NCBI RefSeq assembly: GCF_020740795.1
Contig: NC_067283.1
Location: 127,320,568 to 127,384,567, forward strand
Reading direction: 5' to 3'
From: Apus apus
Lineage: Eukaryota; Chordata; Aves; Apodiformes; Apodidae
DNA: 64,000 bases
A program made the position numbers and the translations under genes. Under the pieces are notes generated by a model, which saw nothing but the letters and a program-made list of their open reading frames with translations, ran no database searches and was not told the DNA's origin. Shown here in pieces: positions 38,999 to 51,427 of this stretch (the stretch's first letter is position 1; the number at the start of each line of letters is the position of its first letter).

Positions 38999-41900
38999 CT
39001 GAAATTACAAGTAAAGCAACATTAGTTGTATGGAAGACAAAGAAAACCAGACCACCAAAACCAGCTACACAATTACAAAACATTGTGAAGGTTCACAGCC
39101 TCTAACTCTGAATTTAAAATGATGCACTAGTCTCTGTCAACAGTGTCATCCTACTGAACAGAATCCCAATGGAAAGCCAAGGAGCCACTTGTTCCAAAGC
39201 TTTACCTTTCTCTGCTCGTTGGTATGGGTTTTTCATTTGCAAGTTTCTGTTTCTGTCTTCCTACTAAAGGCAGCAGACAATATAAACACTTCCAGCACTT
39301 CTTTGGAGCCTTTCAAAGAAAAACTGATGAGGACTTCTCCCTTAAGGCAAGGCATCATCTTAAATTACGATTTTCCTAAAGCCAGCTCTTATGAATATTT
39401 CTGCTTGTGAATTTTGCAACACAGAGGAAATATTTGGTTGGAAAATTTATCTTCAGCAATGACAAAATTCACCTGATAGCTGGCAAAACCTGTTTTATTT
39501 CATTCAGAAGCTGCTATGACCAACACTTGGACAAGAGAATGAGAAGCCATCTGGCTGTGTTCAACATTTTAAAAAGAATATGTTTATAATTTCATTTTAA
39601 TATTGTCATATTCTTTAATATAACTTCAGTGTCCTAAACTGAATTATCATTGATTTAGAGCACAGCCAGGAAGGCTATAACCAGCCCAACCTTCAATATT
39701 TTGAAGCCTGTGGAGAAAAATAGTCTTAATTTGAAGCACAGTATGTGGTAACAAAAACCAGATATGCTGCAGAACTGCACAGGTTTTTTAAAAGCTAAAT
39801 TTACCCCCAAACAAAACCTACTTTATAAATTTTAAATAAAAAAACCTAAATAATTTGTACATCTCAAAAATAATTTTCTCTATTACTACAGAACATGTTA
39901 TTAAAGAAAACAGGAGGAGCTTCAAAATACTTCAAAATGTTTCATTATGCTACAATTTTAGTTAGAAGTAAGTTTAAAAGAATACATTAATATAAAGCTC
40001 CATTTATTGTTTTTAAGTACCAAGAACATTCTTAGAGTTAAGTACATGCTTTGCTGTGTCTTGAGCAAAAGCTGACTTGGTTTGGACCCTTTGGAACTGC
40101 ATGCCAGTAGCTGGTAAGTTTCAGCATCTACTAGAAGAATGGTGGCTATAATGTAATTTTTACAAATCACAGCTGATGGGCTTTCCAAAATACAAGCTGA
40201 TGGTAGTAGTATGTTCTCATAATCACTTGGCAGTCTAACATCTCCTGTTTGAAAGCATGGATGCTAAGGACTTTAAGATCTGTGGTACCTGACCATACTG
40301 TTTGTATGAAAACCTTCTACTTTGGAATCAATTGAACATAAATTCCCTCTAGAACTTTTCACCTGATAATACAAATATATTCAAATACATACAGAACTCT
40401 TTTTTCCTAAAATTAAATGTAATCTATCTAGTAATTCTGATAGATACATTTTTTACTCTTATAATATTAAATACTATCATTAGCTCAAAACCCCTCAACT
40501 AACCATAGCAACAAGATGAAGACCATGCTGATCACTCACCTCCTATCTTAGGAATTCTGATATGACATGAACATCATATGCAGCTTTAAGAACACAGAAT
40601 GGTTTAACATCAATCTCTAGTTTGATGGTAGAACCAATCTCCTAGCTCCACTGTGTTTTTGGTTATATTGTCGATACTATTATGAGTGAAAAAACTCATG
40701 CATTTTAACATAACCAAATGAAATCTCACTCAGTAGAAATACAGAACATAAACCATGTTACCATTTCTGACTAGTCAAAAAATTGCCTTATCAGGCTCAA
40801 TATTTTATTTAAGAAAATAATGGAGCATAAACGGTTTTTTAAAGAATAACTACACCAGTGAAAACTTTAAAGCAAGCAACTTTCTTGATGGCAAGTGGCT
40901 GCTAACATGACATTTTGCAAACATGAAATGGAGGAAACTTTAGTAAGTAAAAGTAAGGTCACCCATCACTCAATTTCCAGGTTTATTCCTTCTGATTTTT
41001 GCAGCCCTGAGGAAGATATAACCTGAGCATAGTTATTTCAGCTTCTAAAGGTGCAAAGCTGTACTCAGATAAAGTGCCATGCTAGGACAAGAATAAAGAA
41101 AACCTGCAGGTAATGCAGAACATTTATAAAACAAAGTTTAGCAGGTTATGTTTTCATTTATCTAAATTAAACATTTGCATTCCAGAGCAAAATTCCTGTG
41201 AACCCGAACAGACAGAGTAATAGATCTGTGGTGGGTACATAAATAGAAATATTTGAAGACAACTTAGATAACAATAAAGATGCAGCTGCAAACCCATCTG
41301 TCTCATCTCAGCTGAACAATAAGTGATGCTAAGAAGCTCAACTTCAACTGAGAAGTGTAAGGCAAACCGGCACACTTCTACATTCCTACTCTTCCTGTCC
41401 CACAACCTCCAAAACTGTCCCTGTCTTTAATTTAACAGTCAGCCCTAACTTATTATAACGAAGGTGTCCTGAAAATATTTTTTTTCCTTTTTAGCAAGAA
41501 GGACAAATATTTTACACCCCTATCCCACAAATAAGGGCAGAACAGGGTGGGTGGGCAAATAAGCAACTTCTGGAGCAAAAGGATAAATCTGAACAGGTTT
41601 AAGTAACCATTAAAACTTCTTCCTGCTGGTGATGAAGCAATTAACTGTCTCCGACTGCACCAGAAATAAAGTCACCAAGGAGAATAAATTCTCTTGTTTT
41701 TTCTCTTTCTTACAAAAAGCCCTTTTTCATCTTGCTATGTAAAATCTGTCCTGTTGCGTTGGGAGGGAAGGAAACTTGGACTACTGCCATCTCTTTGTTT
41801 TCTTTTTCTTGGAGAGGAGGTTGCTTGCAAGTGTAACAATGCTTTTCAGAGGTTCATTTTGGGCTCTTTTTTTGTTTGTTTGTTTTTTACATTGTGTTTT

Positions 41901-42470
41901 ATTTAGTATGCTTTTGCAGACTTCTACCAGAGATAAATTTGGCCACTGCTAATAACATATCAAAAGCTATCAAGTTTGATCTCTTTCTCCTCTTCTCACT
42001 CCATATGTTTGCACAGAGAAAGCTCCAAGCTATTAAGGTATCTGACATGCTGTCAGACAAACAGCACTTTCAGGGAACAGTAAGTATTAAGGCCGTATCC
42101 TGTTTCTGTGAAGACATGTAAAGGCTGCCTGTTGCATCCTGCATACAAAGAATGTGCCAAAGTAGGATAGAAATCCCTTGAATGGCCAGAGACAACACCT
42201 TCTGGAAATCACTCTAGTGTTTTCTGAGCAGGAGGCTCTGTAGAACCTCACCATCTGCCAGCAAATATGTGGTGCTGATGGCAGCGTGTGTGCAGCAGGT
42301 GACTGGGTTCAACAAGACACAGTGACTAGGCTAAGTACCTACATTAATAGGATGCCAAGGAGGGCATCCACACATACAGAGCTGTTGGCTGAGCTGATAA
42401 TTTCTCACAGCAAAAGAAGTCTACCAACACTGTATCTGCCCATGGGAATGGAATTTAACATGAGGCTTAC
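38999..42470 (-). other. ZNF704: ZNF704 intron, 3.5 kb
   Basis: AT-rich intron, especially at 39.6-40.9 kb, with donor GTAAGCC at the right end and acceptor GTAATTTCAG at the left. No recognisable repeat or exon. Confidence 0.75.
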
Positions 42471-42703
42471 CTTTCTCTTCCTAGGAATGGGTTCATCAAA
42501 GAGAAGGTTGCTTGTTTCACCTTCATCAATACCATCATCTGCCTGGGAAGGTGTCCGAAAAGCTTTGAAGCTATCAGCTGACAGAGGTGGAGATGGTGTG
42601 GATGGATTGGACTGGTCACTGGGAGCATTCCAGCTCCAGTATCCACTGCTGCTGGTACTAGAAGGCACAAAACCTCCTTCTTTCCAAGATCCATTTAGGG
42701 ATT
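42471..42703 (-). CDS. ZNF704: ZNF704 serine/proline-rich exon ending in a basic patch
   Basis: A 233-base exon reading [20 protein letters not shown], then [38 protein letters not shown], and ending [12 protein letters not shown]. The first two bases complete a glutamate codon. The STPSPP and FxTP motifs are the serine/proline-rich linker of the family, and PRKRK is a likely nuclear localisation signal lying just before the finger (inference). The acceptor is GTTCTTGACAG right of 42703 and the donor is AAG|GTAAGCC left of 42471. [10 protein letters not shown] closely parallels LDEPAPRKRK in ZNF395. Confidence 0.93.
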
Positions 42704-45208
42704 CTGTCAAGAACAACAACAGTCATCATTACAACAATAGCATGTGTTAAGGCTAAGCAGCTCTTTTATCTAAGGTTTAGATGCTATGTGGGTAACTAAC
42801 TGTATATTCAATGAAGTGAAAGTGTTGGATGTAGAGCGAACAACCACATCTATCCCACTGCACACAGATTACATATTCCACACTTGATTTTCCATGTGTT
42901 TTTATATGAAAAAAAGTATTTATCTAAACATAAATGCTGTGTTTGGAAAAATAACCTGTTCTGGAGCATAATTCACAATAAGCAGTCAAATATTTCATGC
43001 ATGATTAAGGGAAAACATTCAAATATGTCCTCAACTTTCAGAAGGAACACACAACTGTGGTGGGGTGTCAGAGCAAGCTCTACCACACAGCCAACAGGAG
43101 ATCCCCCAGGAAGGGGACACACACTGTGAGCCCGAGAACACTAACTAGATCTGCAACACACGATTGCCATCCCAGTACTAAAACACTGAAGAAAACTGTA
43201 ATTACACTTGTAACGGTCTTGTCATCTCCCAGTGTACACACCTCTAAATGGAATTTCTAATTGAGTTGATATGTATTCTTGGAAGGATATCCTTGTTTCT
43301 GCATACAGGTGTATTGTTAAGCCTCTGGTTTCAGAAGTGACCCACACAGATGCTGGATCACCTCCACACCTACTTGCTGTAGGGACCTCCTCCTAACTGC
43401 AGCCGTTGCCCTGACATGAGGTGGTAAGAAAATGCTCAAACTAACAGGTTACTCTGCAACACAGGGGTGGGAGTAAGAGCACAACTTTCACAGTCTGAGG
43501 CATGGCTTGAGTCATGCTTCACCTGCTGAGGTCCTCAGGCATGACATATTGGCATGCCACTCCTCCCAATCCCTGAGGCTTTTGGCAGGAGAGGAGTTTG
43601 CAGGCCAACAGCTCAGCTCAGCTCCCTGAGCATGTCCAGCAGTGCAATCATGGGCGGCTCTGCCTGAAGCTTCAGGTTCTCACAGGGCTCAAGCAAATGC
43701 ACAGGGATGGTTTAAGTGCAGCTTCTCCCTAACTCAGGCATCAGAAGCTTTTCCAAAGGACACTGTAGGTGCCTGGGTATTGCACAATACCCAACTTTAG
43801 AGCTGCCAAGCAAACAACATCTTATCTCATTGTGAAATGTTATTTAGATGTGAGACAGGGAGTCTTTTCAAGCCAGTGCCTGCCTTTAAGTGTTCTGCAG
43901 AAGCCACTCCTTCATTCCCTCTCAGTTTCTTACAGATAAAATTAACTAATGACATCAGCAAGACAATAATGACCACCACCTGCTACCAAAAGCTTAACCC
44001 AAAACCAATTATTTTTTTTTCCTTCTCCTTATTCGGTTGGTTTTGAATAAACCCCTTCATCTTTAGTATCAGCTGCTCACAAACCTGAATGCAGTCCTCC
44101 ATCACGTAAGCCCGTGCATAAAAATACTCCCTTGCAAAGGCACCAGCCAAGTCCCTGTACTTGTTGATCTGTGTCACAGAGCATAAATAGGATCAACTCT
44201 CCCTCTCCCCACCAATTCCTCTTTGGAAAAGGATGTATACATTTCTGGTAGCTATTAATGTAATGAATACAAAAGTAATGTTTTGGTTCATTATTACAGC
44301 CTTCATGGGACTGTAACAGAGGTGGGTTTTGTTTCTTTTAAGTACTTGTACTTGAGTCTTGTGCTGAAGCCAAGCCAAGAAGTACATCTGGTATCATCTT
44401 GTGACCTTAGCATAGCTTAAAATTTCCGTTTCTTCAGAAAAACAAAGGAAACAGCAGTCTTTCAGCTACTACTTTCTGACACATTTATGATGGTACTTTG
44501 TATTCTCAGGGTTTACAGTCCCTCCTCACCTTGCTGACAAAGAGATCTAAATCAAGAACATTTTTAAAGTAGGATGGAAAAGTCTAAATGAGGTTGACAA
44601 CAGGGAAAAAAACAAACACTGGTTCTCATTAATACTAACAAATCCGTCAATGTAAAAAAGTTAAAAATATAAATAAATGCAACTTACTCTTATTTTGGGG
44701 CTCTTTTCACATTGCTGGTGTTGCGTGAAAGAGAACCAGACCAAATATTACTCAGCTGCAGGGAAACAAGGGCCAAACTCTGATCCAGTTTACATGGGTG
44801 ATCATCCCCAGTAATTCCAGCACAGTTCAGACTTTAATACTAATGCTAGTGTTATTTTTTCTTTTGCTTCTAGGCAAAATTCCATTTGTTTAAACAAATG
44901 TTCCTTTAATTACACTGCTACTTACTGCCCTTTTTTGGAAAAGGATGTAGAAAGAATTAATCATTAGTACATTTGTTGTGCATATTACTAAGATCAGAGC
45001 CTAGCCTTTCATCACCAAAAAAACGTTAAATTATCATATCCGTGCACCTTTATTTAAGTCCTTATTAAGTCTTCACTCAGGCAAAATTAAGATATTTAGG
45101 GAGAAGGCGCCCAACAACAGCTTCAAAATCTTGACTGCGACTACTGAAAACATGAATTATTTTTTCAGGCTAGTCTTCCCAGATTTTGGGAAATAAGCAG
45201 ACAAGCTA

Positions 45209-45255
45209 CATGAAGAAATATCAAAGAGCACTCAGACTTCATGAAGAAATATCAA
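45209..45255. repeat. Short direct repeat, period 31
   Basis: CATGAAGAAATATCAA occurs twice (45209-45224 and 45240-45255). It is a local tandem duplication in intron DNA. Confidence 0.8.
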
Positions 45256-45893
45256 GGGCTACTATTTACCTATCAGCAATTCAAACAGGCTTGTTTGGAA
45301 GACCTTTCCCATCGACACTCACTAGCCAATGTGCACTGCCACTCCTGACAAGTGTCATCTGCTCAAAGGGTCTCAGGTGGCAGGTACCACCTTGTCCCAC
45401 ACTGGAGCAGCTGCTTGTGACTGAGGCTCCAACATGGGGCCTATGTGTACCGCGACCACTCCAAATCCCTGCCTGGCACATCAGCACAAATCCATCTTTA
45501 TCTGTGGTTTTGGCTGTGAGCTGAGCAGCTAGAGAGCCAGCATGTTTTCACCCTTCCACTGGCCTTCCCTAGGGTCTGTCAACCTCCAGCCCTGAGGAAG
45601 GACAGTCCCTGGGGATGTCACTGTCAGAAGTTTCCCAGGGCTCCTCAGAGCACTGGTACTCTATAAATACTTTTGGTTTTCAACAATGGAAAGCACACAA
45701 ACAGGAACCATGTGCATTTGAGGCTAGAATTCCAGCTAAATGGATAAAACTTACATTTTCTGCAAAGAAATGAAAAAAACACAGTATTTGCTCAAAAATC
45801 TTTAAAGCTGGGACATTTGGTACAAATTCCTTTTAAGAACATTTAATGGATCACCCCTGTTTCCATGAAGAAATGCAAAGACTGCTTCCCTAT

Positions 45894-46852
45894 TGTCGCA
45901 AGCCGGTACTCGGGCCACTCCTGTTTAACATCTTTATTGATGACTTGGATGAGGGGATAGAGTGCACCCTCAGTAAGTTTGCAGATGACACTAAGCTGGG
46001 TGGGAGTGTTGATTTGCAGACGTTAGGGAGGCTCTGCAGAGGGATCTGAACAGGCTTGACCACTGGGCCAAGGCCAATGGCCTGAGTTTCAATAAGGCCA
46101 AATGTCAGGTCCTGCCCTTGGGCCACAAGAACCCCCAGCAGCACTACAGGCTTGTGGAGGAGTGGCTGAAGAACTGCCCAGCAGAGAGGGATCTGGGAGT
46201 GCTGACTGACAGCTGGCTGAGTATGAGCCAGCAGTGTGCCCAGGTGGCCAAGAAGGCCAGCACCATCCTGGCCTGCATCAGGAATAGTGTGACCAGCAGG
46301 ACCAGGGAAGCGATCCTGCCCCTCAGCCTTGGTGAGGCTGCACCTCAAGCCCTGTGTGCAGTTTGTGGTGCTACAGTATAGGAAGGACATTGAGGTGATG
46401 GAGGGGGTGCAGAGAAGGGCAACTATGCTGATTAGGGGTCTGGAGAGCAGGTCTTATGAGGAGAGGCTGAGGGAGCTGGGGCTGTTCAGCCTGGAGAAGA
46501 GGAGGCTGAGGGGAGACCTCATTGCTCCCTACAACTACCTGAAAGGAGGTTGTGGTAAGGTGGGTGTTGGCCTCTTCCCTCTAGTGACTAGAGACAGGAC
46601 AAGAGGAAATGGGGTCAAGCTGCATTAGGGGAGGTTCAGATTGGATATTAGGAAAAATTTCTTCACTAAAAGAGGGGTGAGGCATTGGAACAGGCTGCCC
46701 AGGGAGGAGGTGGAGTCACCGCCCCTGGAGGTTTTCAAAAAACAGGTAAACATGGTATTTCAGGAGATGGTTTAGTGGTCATGGGGGTGTAGGGCTGATG
46801 GTTGGACTTGATGATCTTCAAGGTCTTTTCCAACCTTAATGATTCTATGATT
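45894..46852 (+). mobile_element. CR1 LINE fragment with reverse-transcriptase FADD motif
   Basis: A 5'-truncated CR1 non-LTR retrotransposon. Broken translation gives [13 protein letters not shown] and [12 protein letters not shown], where FADD is the catalytic [FY]xDD box of the reverse transcriptase. This is followed by the CR1 C-terminal blocks [32 protein letters not shown] and [18 protein letters not shown], and the 3' tail GATGATCTTCAAGGTC...ATTCTATGATT. Several stops and frameshifts interrupt the frame, so it is inactive. It is antisense to ZNF704 within its intron. Confidence 0.95.
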
Positions 46853-47334
46853 AATTGTATTTCATTAGTAATTTCATTATTATCACTAACTTCTTAGATT
46901 TGTCTTCCGCTATTCCATAAACGGAGTAGTCTTTTAAGGGATTATGAATGTGATGGTAGACCAGCAGAGAGTTACAAAACGCACAGGAACTGAGGGTCTA
47001 ATCCTGCATCAGCAAAACCAGATGTGTTGCTGTGCAGACTGTTAGTGCACAGCTTCTCAGCCAGGGGCTGTGATCTGAAAGTGCTTTGCTTTATCACAGG
47101 GCTGAGTAAAAACTCATCTGATTTTCATGGGGTGGGGACATGAACAACTGCTGTCATGTTTACTGTTTGGAAAATTGGCATTTTAGTGAGGAAGAGACCT
47201 TCTGCAGCCCTCCTGTCCCATTCATGAAAGGAGGCATCTCCCATTTCATGAACTGGATGCACTCTAAGGTTACAGAAAATGTTTCTTCCAATTTCTGCTA
47301 ATGTTGCACCACAGACTTTGACTAGTCCTTGCAC

Positions 47335-48114
47335 TCCAAATACAAGGTCCTGCATTTGGGTTGGGGCAATCCTCAGTACCAATACAGGCTGGGGGGATGA
47401 AGGGATAGAGAGCAGCTCTGAGGAAAAGGACTTAGGGGTACTGGTGGATGAAAAACTGGACATGAGCCAGCAATGTGCACTCGCAGCCCAGAGAGCCCAG
47501 AGAGCCAACTGCATCCTGGGCTGCATCAAAAGAAGTGTGGCCAGCAGGGCCAGGGGGATGATTCTGCCCCTCTACTCTGCTCTGGTGAGACCCCACCTGG
47601 AATACAGCGTGCACGTCAGAGCCCTCGGCACAAGACAGACACAGACCTGTTGAAGCAGGCCCAGAGGTGGGCACAAAAATGGTGAGAGGGCTAGAACACC
47701 TCTTCTGAGAAGACAGGCTGAGAGAGTTGGGGTTGTTCAGCCTGGAAAAGAGAAGACTTCAAGGAGGCCTTGTTGTGGCCCTTAAGTACTTAAAGTAGGC
47801 TTGTAAGAAAGAATGGGACAAACTTTTTAGCAGGGTCTGTAGTGGCAGGACAAGGGGTATTGGTTTTAAACTAGAAAAGGGTGTATTTATATTAGATCAT
47901 ATGAAGAATTTTTTTACCATTAAGATGGTAGAAGACTGGAGCAGTTTGCCAAGAGAGGTGGTAGATGCCCCATCCCTGGAAACATTAAAAGTCAGTTTGG
48001 ACAGGGCTCTGAGTAACCTGATCTAGTTGAAGATGCCATGCTTGCTGCAGTGGGGTTGGACTAGATGACCTTTAAAGGTCCCTTCCTAGTGAAACTATTA
48101 TATGATTTTATGAT
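47335..48114 (+). mobile_element. CR1 LINE 3' fragment
   Basis: Starts in the C-terminal part of the CR1 reverse-transcriptase frame ([18 protein letters not shown]), shows [13 protein letters not shown], and continues through the 3' untranslated region to a degenerate tail (GGACTAGATGACCTTTAAAGG...TATGATTTTATG). Frameshifts near 47.6-47.7 kb break the frame. It lies close to the acceptor side of the 48277-48380 exon, only about 160 bases away. Confidence 0.93.
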
Positions 48115-48276
48115 AGGTCAGAGCAAAGTTCAGTATGGTCCCTAGCACGGGTCACTGCCAGAAGACAGCCACTTACCCTTTGTCCTCCACTGCAGCCACA
48201 ACTCCTGAAAACAAGCCCCATGCACACAGCCCTGGCACATCTGCCCAGATCCCCTGCTCAGGTGCTGAAGACTTAC

Positions 48277-48380
48277 CATTGGGTCGGACAGGAGGGCTGC
48301 GGACCAAAGGGCTGGTGGATAAACTGGTGAGTACCATGGCTGCTGTTACTTTATCCATGTCCAGTTCTTCTGAAGATTTT
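48277..48380 (-). CDS. ZNF704: ZNF704 exon with the conserved TAAMVLTSL segment (most 5' exon assigned)
   Basis: A 104-base exon reading [20 protein letters not shown] then [14 protein letters not shown]. One base precedes the first lysine codon and one base (G) follows the asparagine, completing a glutamate in the next exon. The paralog ZNF395 has [17 protein letters not shown] here, so this is a family-conserved segment. Its exact role is not known to me. The acceptor is CTGTTTCAG right of 48380 and the donor is AATG|GTAAGT left of 48277. The upstream exon must end with two bases of a split codon. I could not find the expected family upstream exon in the window, though a candidate exon of the right phase lies at 51428-51604. 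Confidence 0.93.
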
Positions 48381-49199
48381 CTGAAACAGTGAATGGAAGG
48401 TACGAAACACATCAGCAAATATTTAACTTTTTATTTTTATTTTTTTTTTATAATACCAGCCCAAACCCTAAGCCAGCACACCACAGCAACATAAGTAAGT
48501 TGTTGAGCACAGTTAAGTTATTGTCTTCTGGCAAACTAACTGTATCAAGTGGCTACCTTAAGCAAACCAGCTCAGTGTAAATAGGAATAGCAGTGGGAAA
48601 AGATACTATATCTTCATATAAAATTGTCAGGATTATTGTGACCCTCCATAAGTTTGACTCTGTTCCTTTTTTCCCCAGGTTTTTAACTATTTGTATCCTC
48701 AGAGGTAACTGTGCACTTGAGTATTTTTTTTCCCTGGATGAAGACACAGAAATGCAAAATCAGGTAAGATCACTAGTAACACTAATAACATACACTACTC
48801 TCTGTAGGGTGAGGAGCAATTACCAACTGGAGCTAAGGGATGAGATTTTTTTCTTTGTTGCTTTTCCTTAATTCTATTAACTTTCCTGTGCTCTCTCCGA
48901 AAGACTCACTATAAATTTTTCCTGGTCAGATTATAAACTCATTATTTAAAATCATTAGCAAACTTGCAGAAAACCAACATGGGGGAGGGGGGTAGGAAGA
49001 GAGATTTTTGGCAGGTGTGATGAGCACCTGAGCCAGCAGGATAGCGCAGCAAGAAGAGAGGTCACTCTTTAGCTTGGTCTTGCTGAGAACCTGCCCTAAG
49101 TCAGAGCAGAGGGCATGGGGAAGGGGTAATAAGGGAAAGGAGGGCAGCCAGATTTCAGGGGAGGAAGGAGAGGATTTGGAGAACAATGGACACCACTAG

Positions 49200-49612
49200 A
49201 AAACAGGCTTCAGTGACCTGCTGCTCAAGGAGTCTCAGCTGGCTGGATAGGAGCTCTGTGGAAAGGGACCTGGGGCTCTTGGTGGATAACAGGCTCAACA
49301 TGAGTGAACAGTGTGTTGCTGTAGCAAAGAAAGCCAACAGGATGATAGGCTGCATCAACGAGGGCATCACCAGCAGAGATAAAGAAGTCATCATCCTACT
49401 CTACTTGGCACTTGTCAGACCACACCTGGAGTATTGTGTTCAGTTTTGGTCCCTGCTCTACAAAAAGGATGCTGACAGGCTGCAGAGGGTCCAAAGAAGG
49501 GCCACAAGGATCATCAGAGGACTGGAGGACCTGCTGTTTGAGGACAGGGTGAGAAAACTGGGTTTGTTCAGCCTTGAGAAAAGAAGGTGTCGCAAGCTGG
49601 TACTGGCGGGCC
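49200..49612 (+). mobile_element. CR1 LINE internal fragment, truncated at both ends
   Basis: A largely open stretch with the CR1 blocks [56 protein letters not shown] and [10 protein letters not shown]. It stops before the usual 3' untranslated region and has no terminal tail. Instead it switches to TGTCGCAAGCTGGTACTGGCGGGCC, a block also found at the start of the copy at 45894. The frame ends soon after, so this is a dead rearranged copy. Confidence 0.92.
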
Positions 49613-50095
49613 ATCCATAGAAACCCTCCCTTCCTTCAGCCAAGGATTTGCAAAGAGCACAGCAGCCATATGGTCATCACTGAATACTAGAAAGGTCTTG
49701 GATATCTGCTATAATCAGCTAATACCTGAATCTGTCACCCACCAGGTCTTCTTGCCTGCAGAGGAATATTTCACTCAGAATGCCAAATTCCTCTGGGCTC
49801 AGAAGACCTCTTCTCAGGATGACATTGAAACACTACATTTTCTGGAGAACAATCCTGCCAGATGATTTTCCAATTACCTGATATCCCAATATGAAAAATC
49901 CCGTCCCTGAGAAGCATGCAGTTGCTCTGTAGTCCACTCCTCCAAGACTATACCAACTGTCCCTACTCCTTTATCCAGCTGCTGCTGAACCACAAATACT
50001 TGCACTTCTGCAATATATGAGGATAAAATGATCACATGTTCCTGATACACTAGAGAAGCCGATCCCTAGTGCTTGCAATCAGCCTTTTTGCAGAA

Positions 50096-50213
50096 TCGTA
50101 GAACAATCTGGCTTGGAAGGTACTTTCAAGATCACTAAGTTCCAACCCCCCTGCCATGGGAAGGGACACCTCCCACTAGACCAGGTTGCTCAAAGCCCCA
50201 TCCAACCTGACCT
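50096..50213 (-). mobile_element. CR1 LINE 3' end, left part of a split copy
   Basis: Minus-strand CR1 tail in the form AGAATCGTAGAACAATCTGG...CCATGGGAAGGGACACC...CAAAGCCCCATCCAACCTGACC. It is cut at 50213 by the inverted-repeat element and resumes at 50604. Confidence 0.92.
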
Positions 50214-50603
50214 GGGAAAGCGACAATTGGCTGCCACCAACTGGCTACTGGACACGCCTACAGCACTAACTCACTGCTGGGACAGCTGGCTGCCAAGCAG
50301 CATGTGGCACTCGTGTAGCACCATGAACAGAACGTCAGGGAGCCAGTGGCTCTGCTCATGGTGCTCTGAGTTGCCTTTATCTCAGTGTTAATTTTTCATG
50401 TTACAAATTGTGTGACTCATACACTCCCCTATATGCACATAATTTCCCTGGAAAAATCAGAGCACCATGAGCAGAGCTGCCTGTCCCCAAGGTTCTGATC
50501 ATGGTGCTGAATGAGTGCCACCTGCGTGCTGTTGTCCCAGGGGTGAGTTGGTGCTGTAGAAGTGTCTGGCAGCCAGCTGGTGGCAGCCAGTTGTCCTAGA
50601 CCC
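50214..50603. mobile_element. Nested non-autonomous DNA transposon (hAT-like) with long inverted arms
   Basis: Two arms, about 50214-50369 and 50457-50603, are imperfect reverse complements. Both read inward as GACAA(T/C)TGGCTGCCACCA and meet near CTGCTCATGGTGCTCTGA. A central spacer of about 87 bases is AT-rich. The element splits a CR1 copy, and the flanks ACCTGACC (50205-50212) and ACCTGAAA (50604-50611) look like a diverged 8-bp target duplication. CR1 itself should have only one such ACCTG block here. Eight-base duplications are typical of hAT elements. No transposase frame is present, so it would be a MITE or foldback element. Superfamily assignment is inference. Confidence 0.72.
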
Positions 50604-50900
50604 ACCTGAAACTGAACACCTCCAGCGATGAGGCATCCATAACTTCTCTGGGCAACATGAGCCAGTGTCTCACATCCCTCACACTAAAGAATTTCCTTCT
50701 AATGTCTAACCTAAACCCATCCTCTTTCAGTTTTAAACCATCCTCTCTCACCCTATCTCTTCATGCCCTTGTAAAAAGTCCCTCCCAAGCATTCCTGTAA
50801 GTCCCCTTCAGGCTGCTAGAAGGTCTCCCCGGAGCCTTCTCTTCTCTAGGCTGAACATCCCAACTCTCTCAGCTTGTCATCACAGGAGAGGTGCTCCAGA
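50604..50900 (-). mobile_element. CR1 LINE, right part of the split copy
   Basis: Continues the minus-strand CR1 after the nested insertion: ACCTGAAACTGAACACCTCC...TTCTCTGGGCAACATGAGCC...CCGGAGCCTTCTCTTCTC, running into the coding end of CR1. Together with 50096-50213 it forms one older copy, so the inverted-repeat element is the younger insertion. Confidence 0.92.
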
Positions 50901-51427
50901 CCTTCCAACATGGCTCTTCCACATGTGTGGCAAGAGGATAACTTGCTCCTGTCCAGGCCTCTGCAGAATTTCAAAATCACACTACTGCAGTTTTTGCAAG
51001 CATTTGCCAAATTGGTGTCAAGAAGTCAGAGTCTAGACTCAGAGGTAATCCCAAAGTTCTTCCAAATAGTCTATAATTTTAACTTCTAGTTCTTCTGTAT
51101 TGATGGCTTTTCTCCCTGCTCTGACTCAGACTGCTGGTCTGAAAAACTAACTTTTGCTCGAATTAATTTTGTCATTAATGCCCCAAAACTGTCAGCATTG
51201 GCATCTGTGCCTACAATGAGAGTTTTCTTAGGTACGCAAAGGACAGGAATGGCCATGAGACCATCCCCTGCCATATCTAGCCATGCTAAACCACACTCTT
51301 GCAATTACTGGAATGCTTTTTTCTACCTGATCCAACTTAACAGGTTTTCAATATGGAAAGTCCAAATAAATAAAACTTTGACCTTTTTCTCTGCTTATTT
51401 TGAATCACAGTAATTTTTACTACTTAC

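Larger units (their letters stand above)
42704..48276 (-). other. ZNF704: ZNF704 intron, 5.6 kb, with CR1 insertions
   Basis: Intron with donor GTAAGTC at the right end and acceptor TTGACAG at the left end. Two CR1 fragments (45894-46852 and about 47335-48114) sit inside it, both antisense to the gene. The rest is unique DNA with no exon recognised. Confidence 0.75.
27165..48380 (-). other. ZNF704: ZNF704, 3' half of the gene (seven coding exons, partial at the 5' side)
   Basis: Minus-strand gene model built from seven exons: 48380-48277, 42703-42471, 38998-38898, 36918-36657, 34292-34188, 29076-28982 and 27276-27165. All have AG/GT borders, and the phases join without a stop into 1012 coding bases (336 residues plus TAA). 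Family members (ZNF395, SLC2A4RG, ZNF704) are nuclear DNA-binding regulators with one C2H2 finger and a C-terminal C-clamp. I chose ZNF704 over its paralogs because of the segments [41 protein letters not shown] and [19 protein letters not shown]. From memory, ZNF395 differs at several of these. The N-terminal exons and promoter are missing and should lie to the right. In human, ZNF704 sits between ZBTB10 and PAG1. Neither neighbour is recognised here. Confidence 0.9.
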
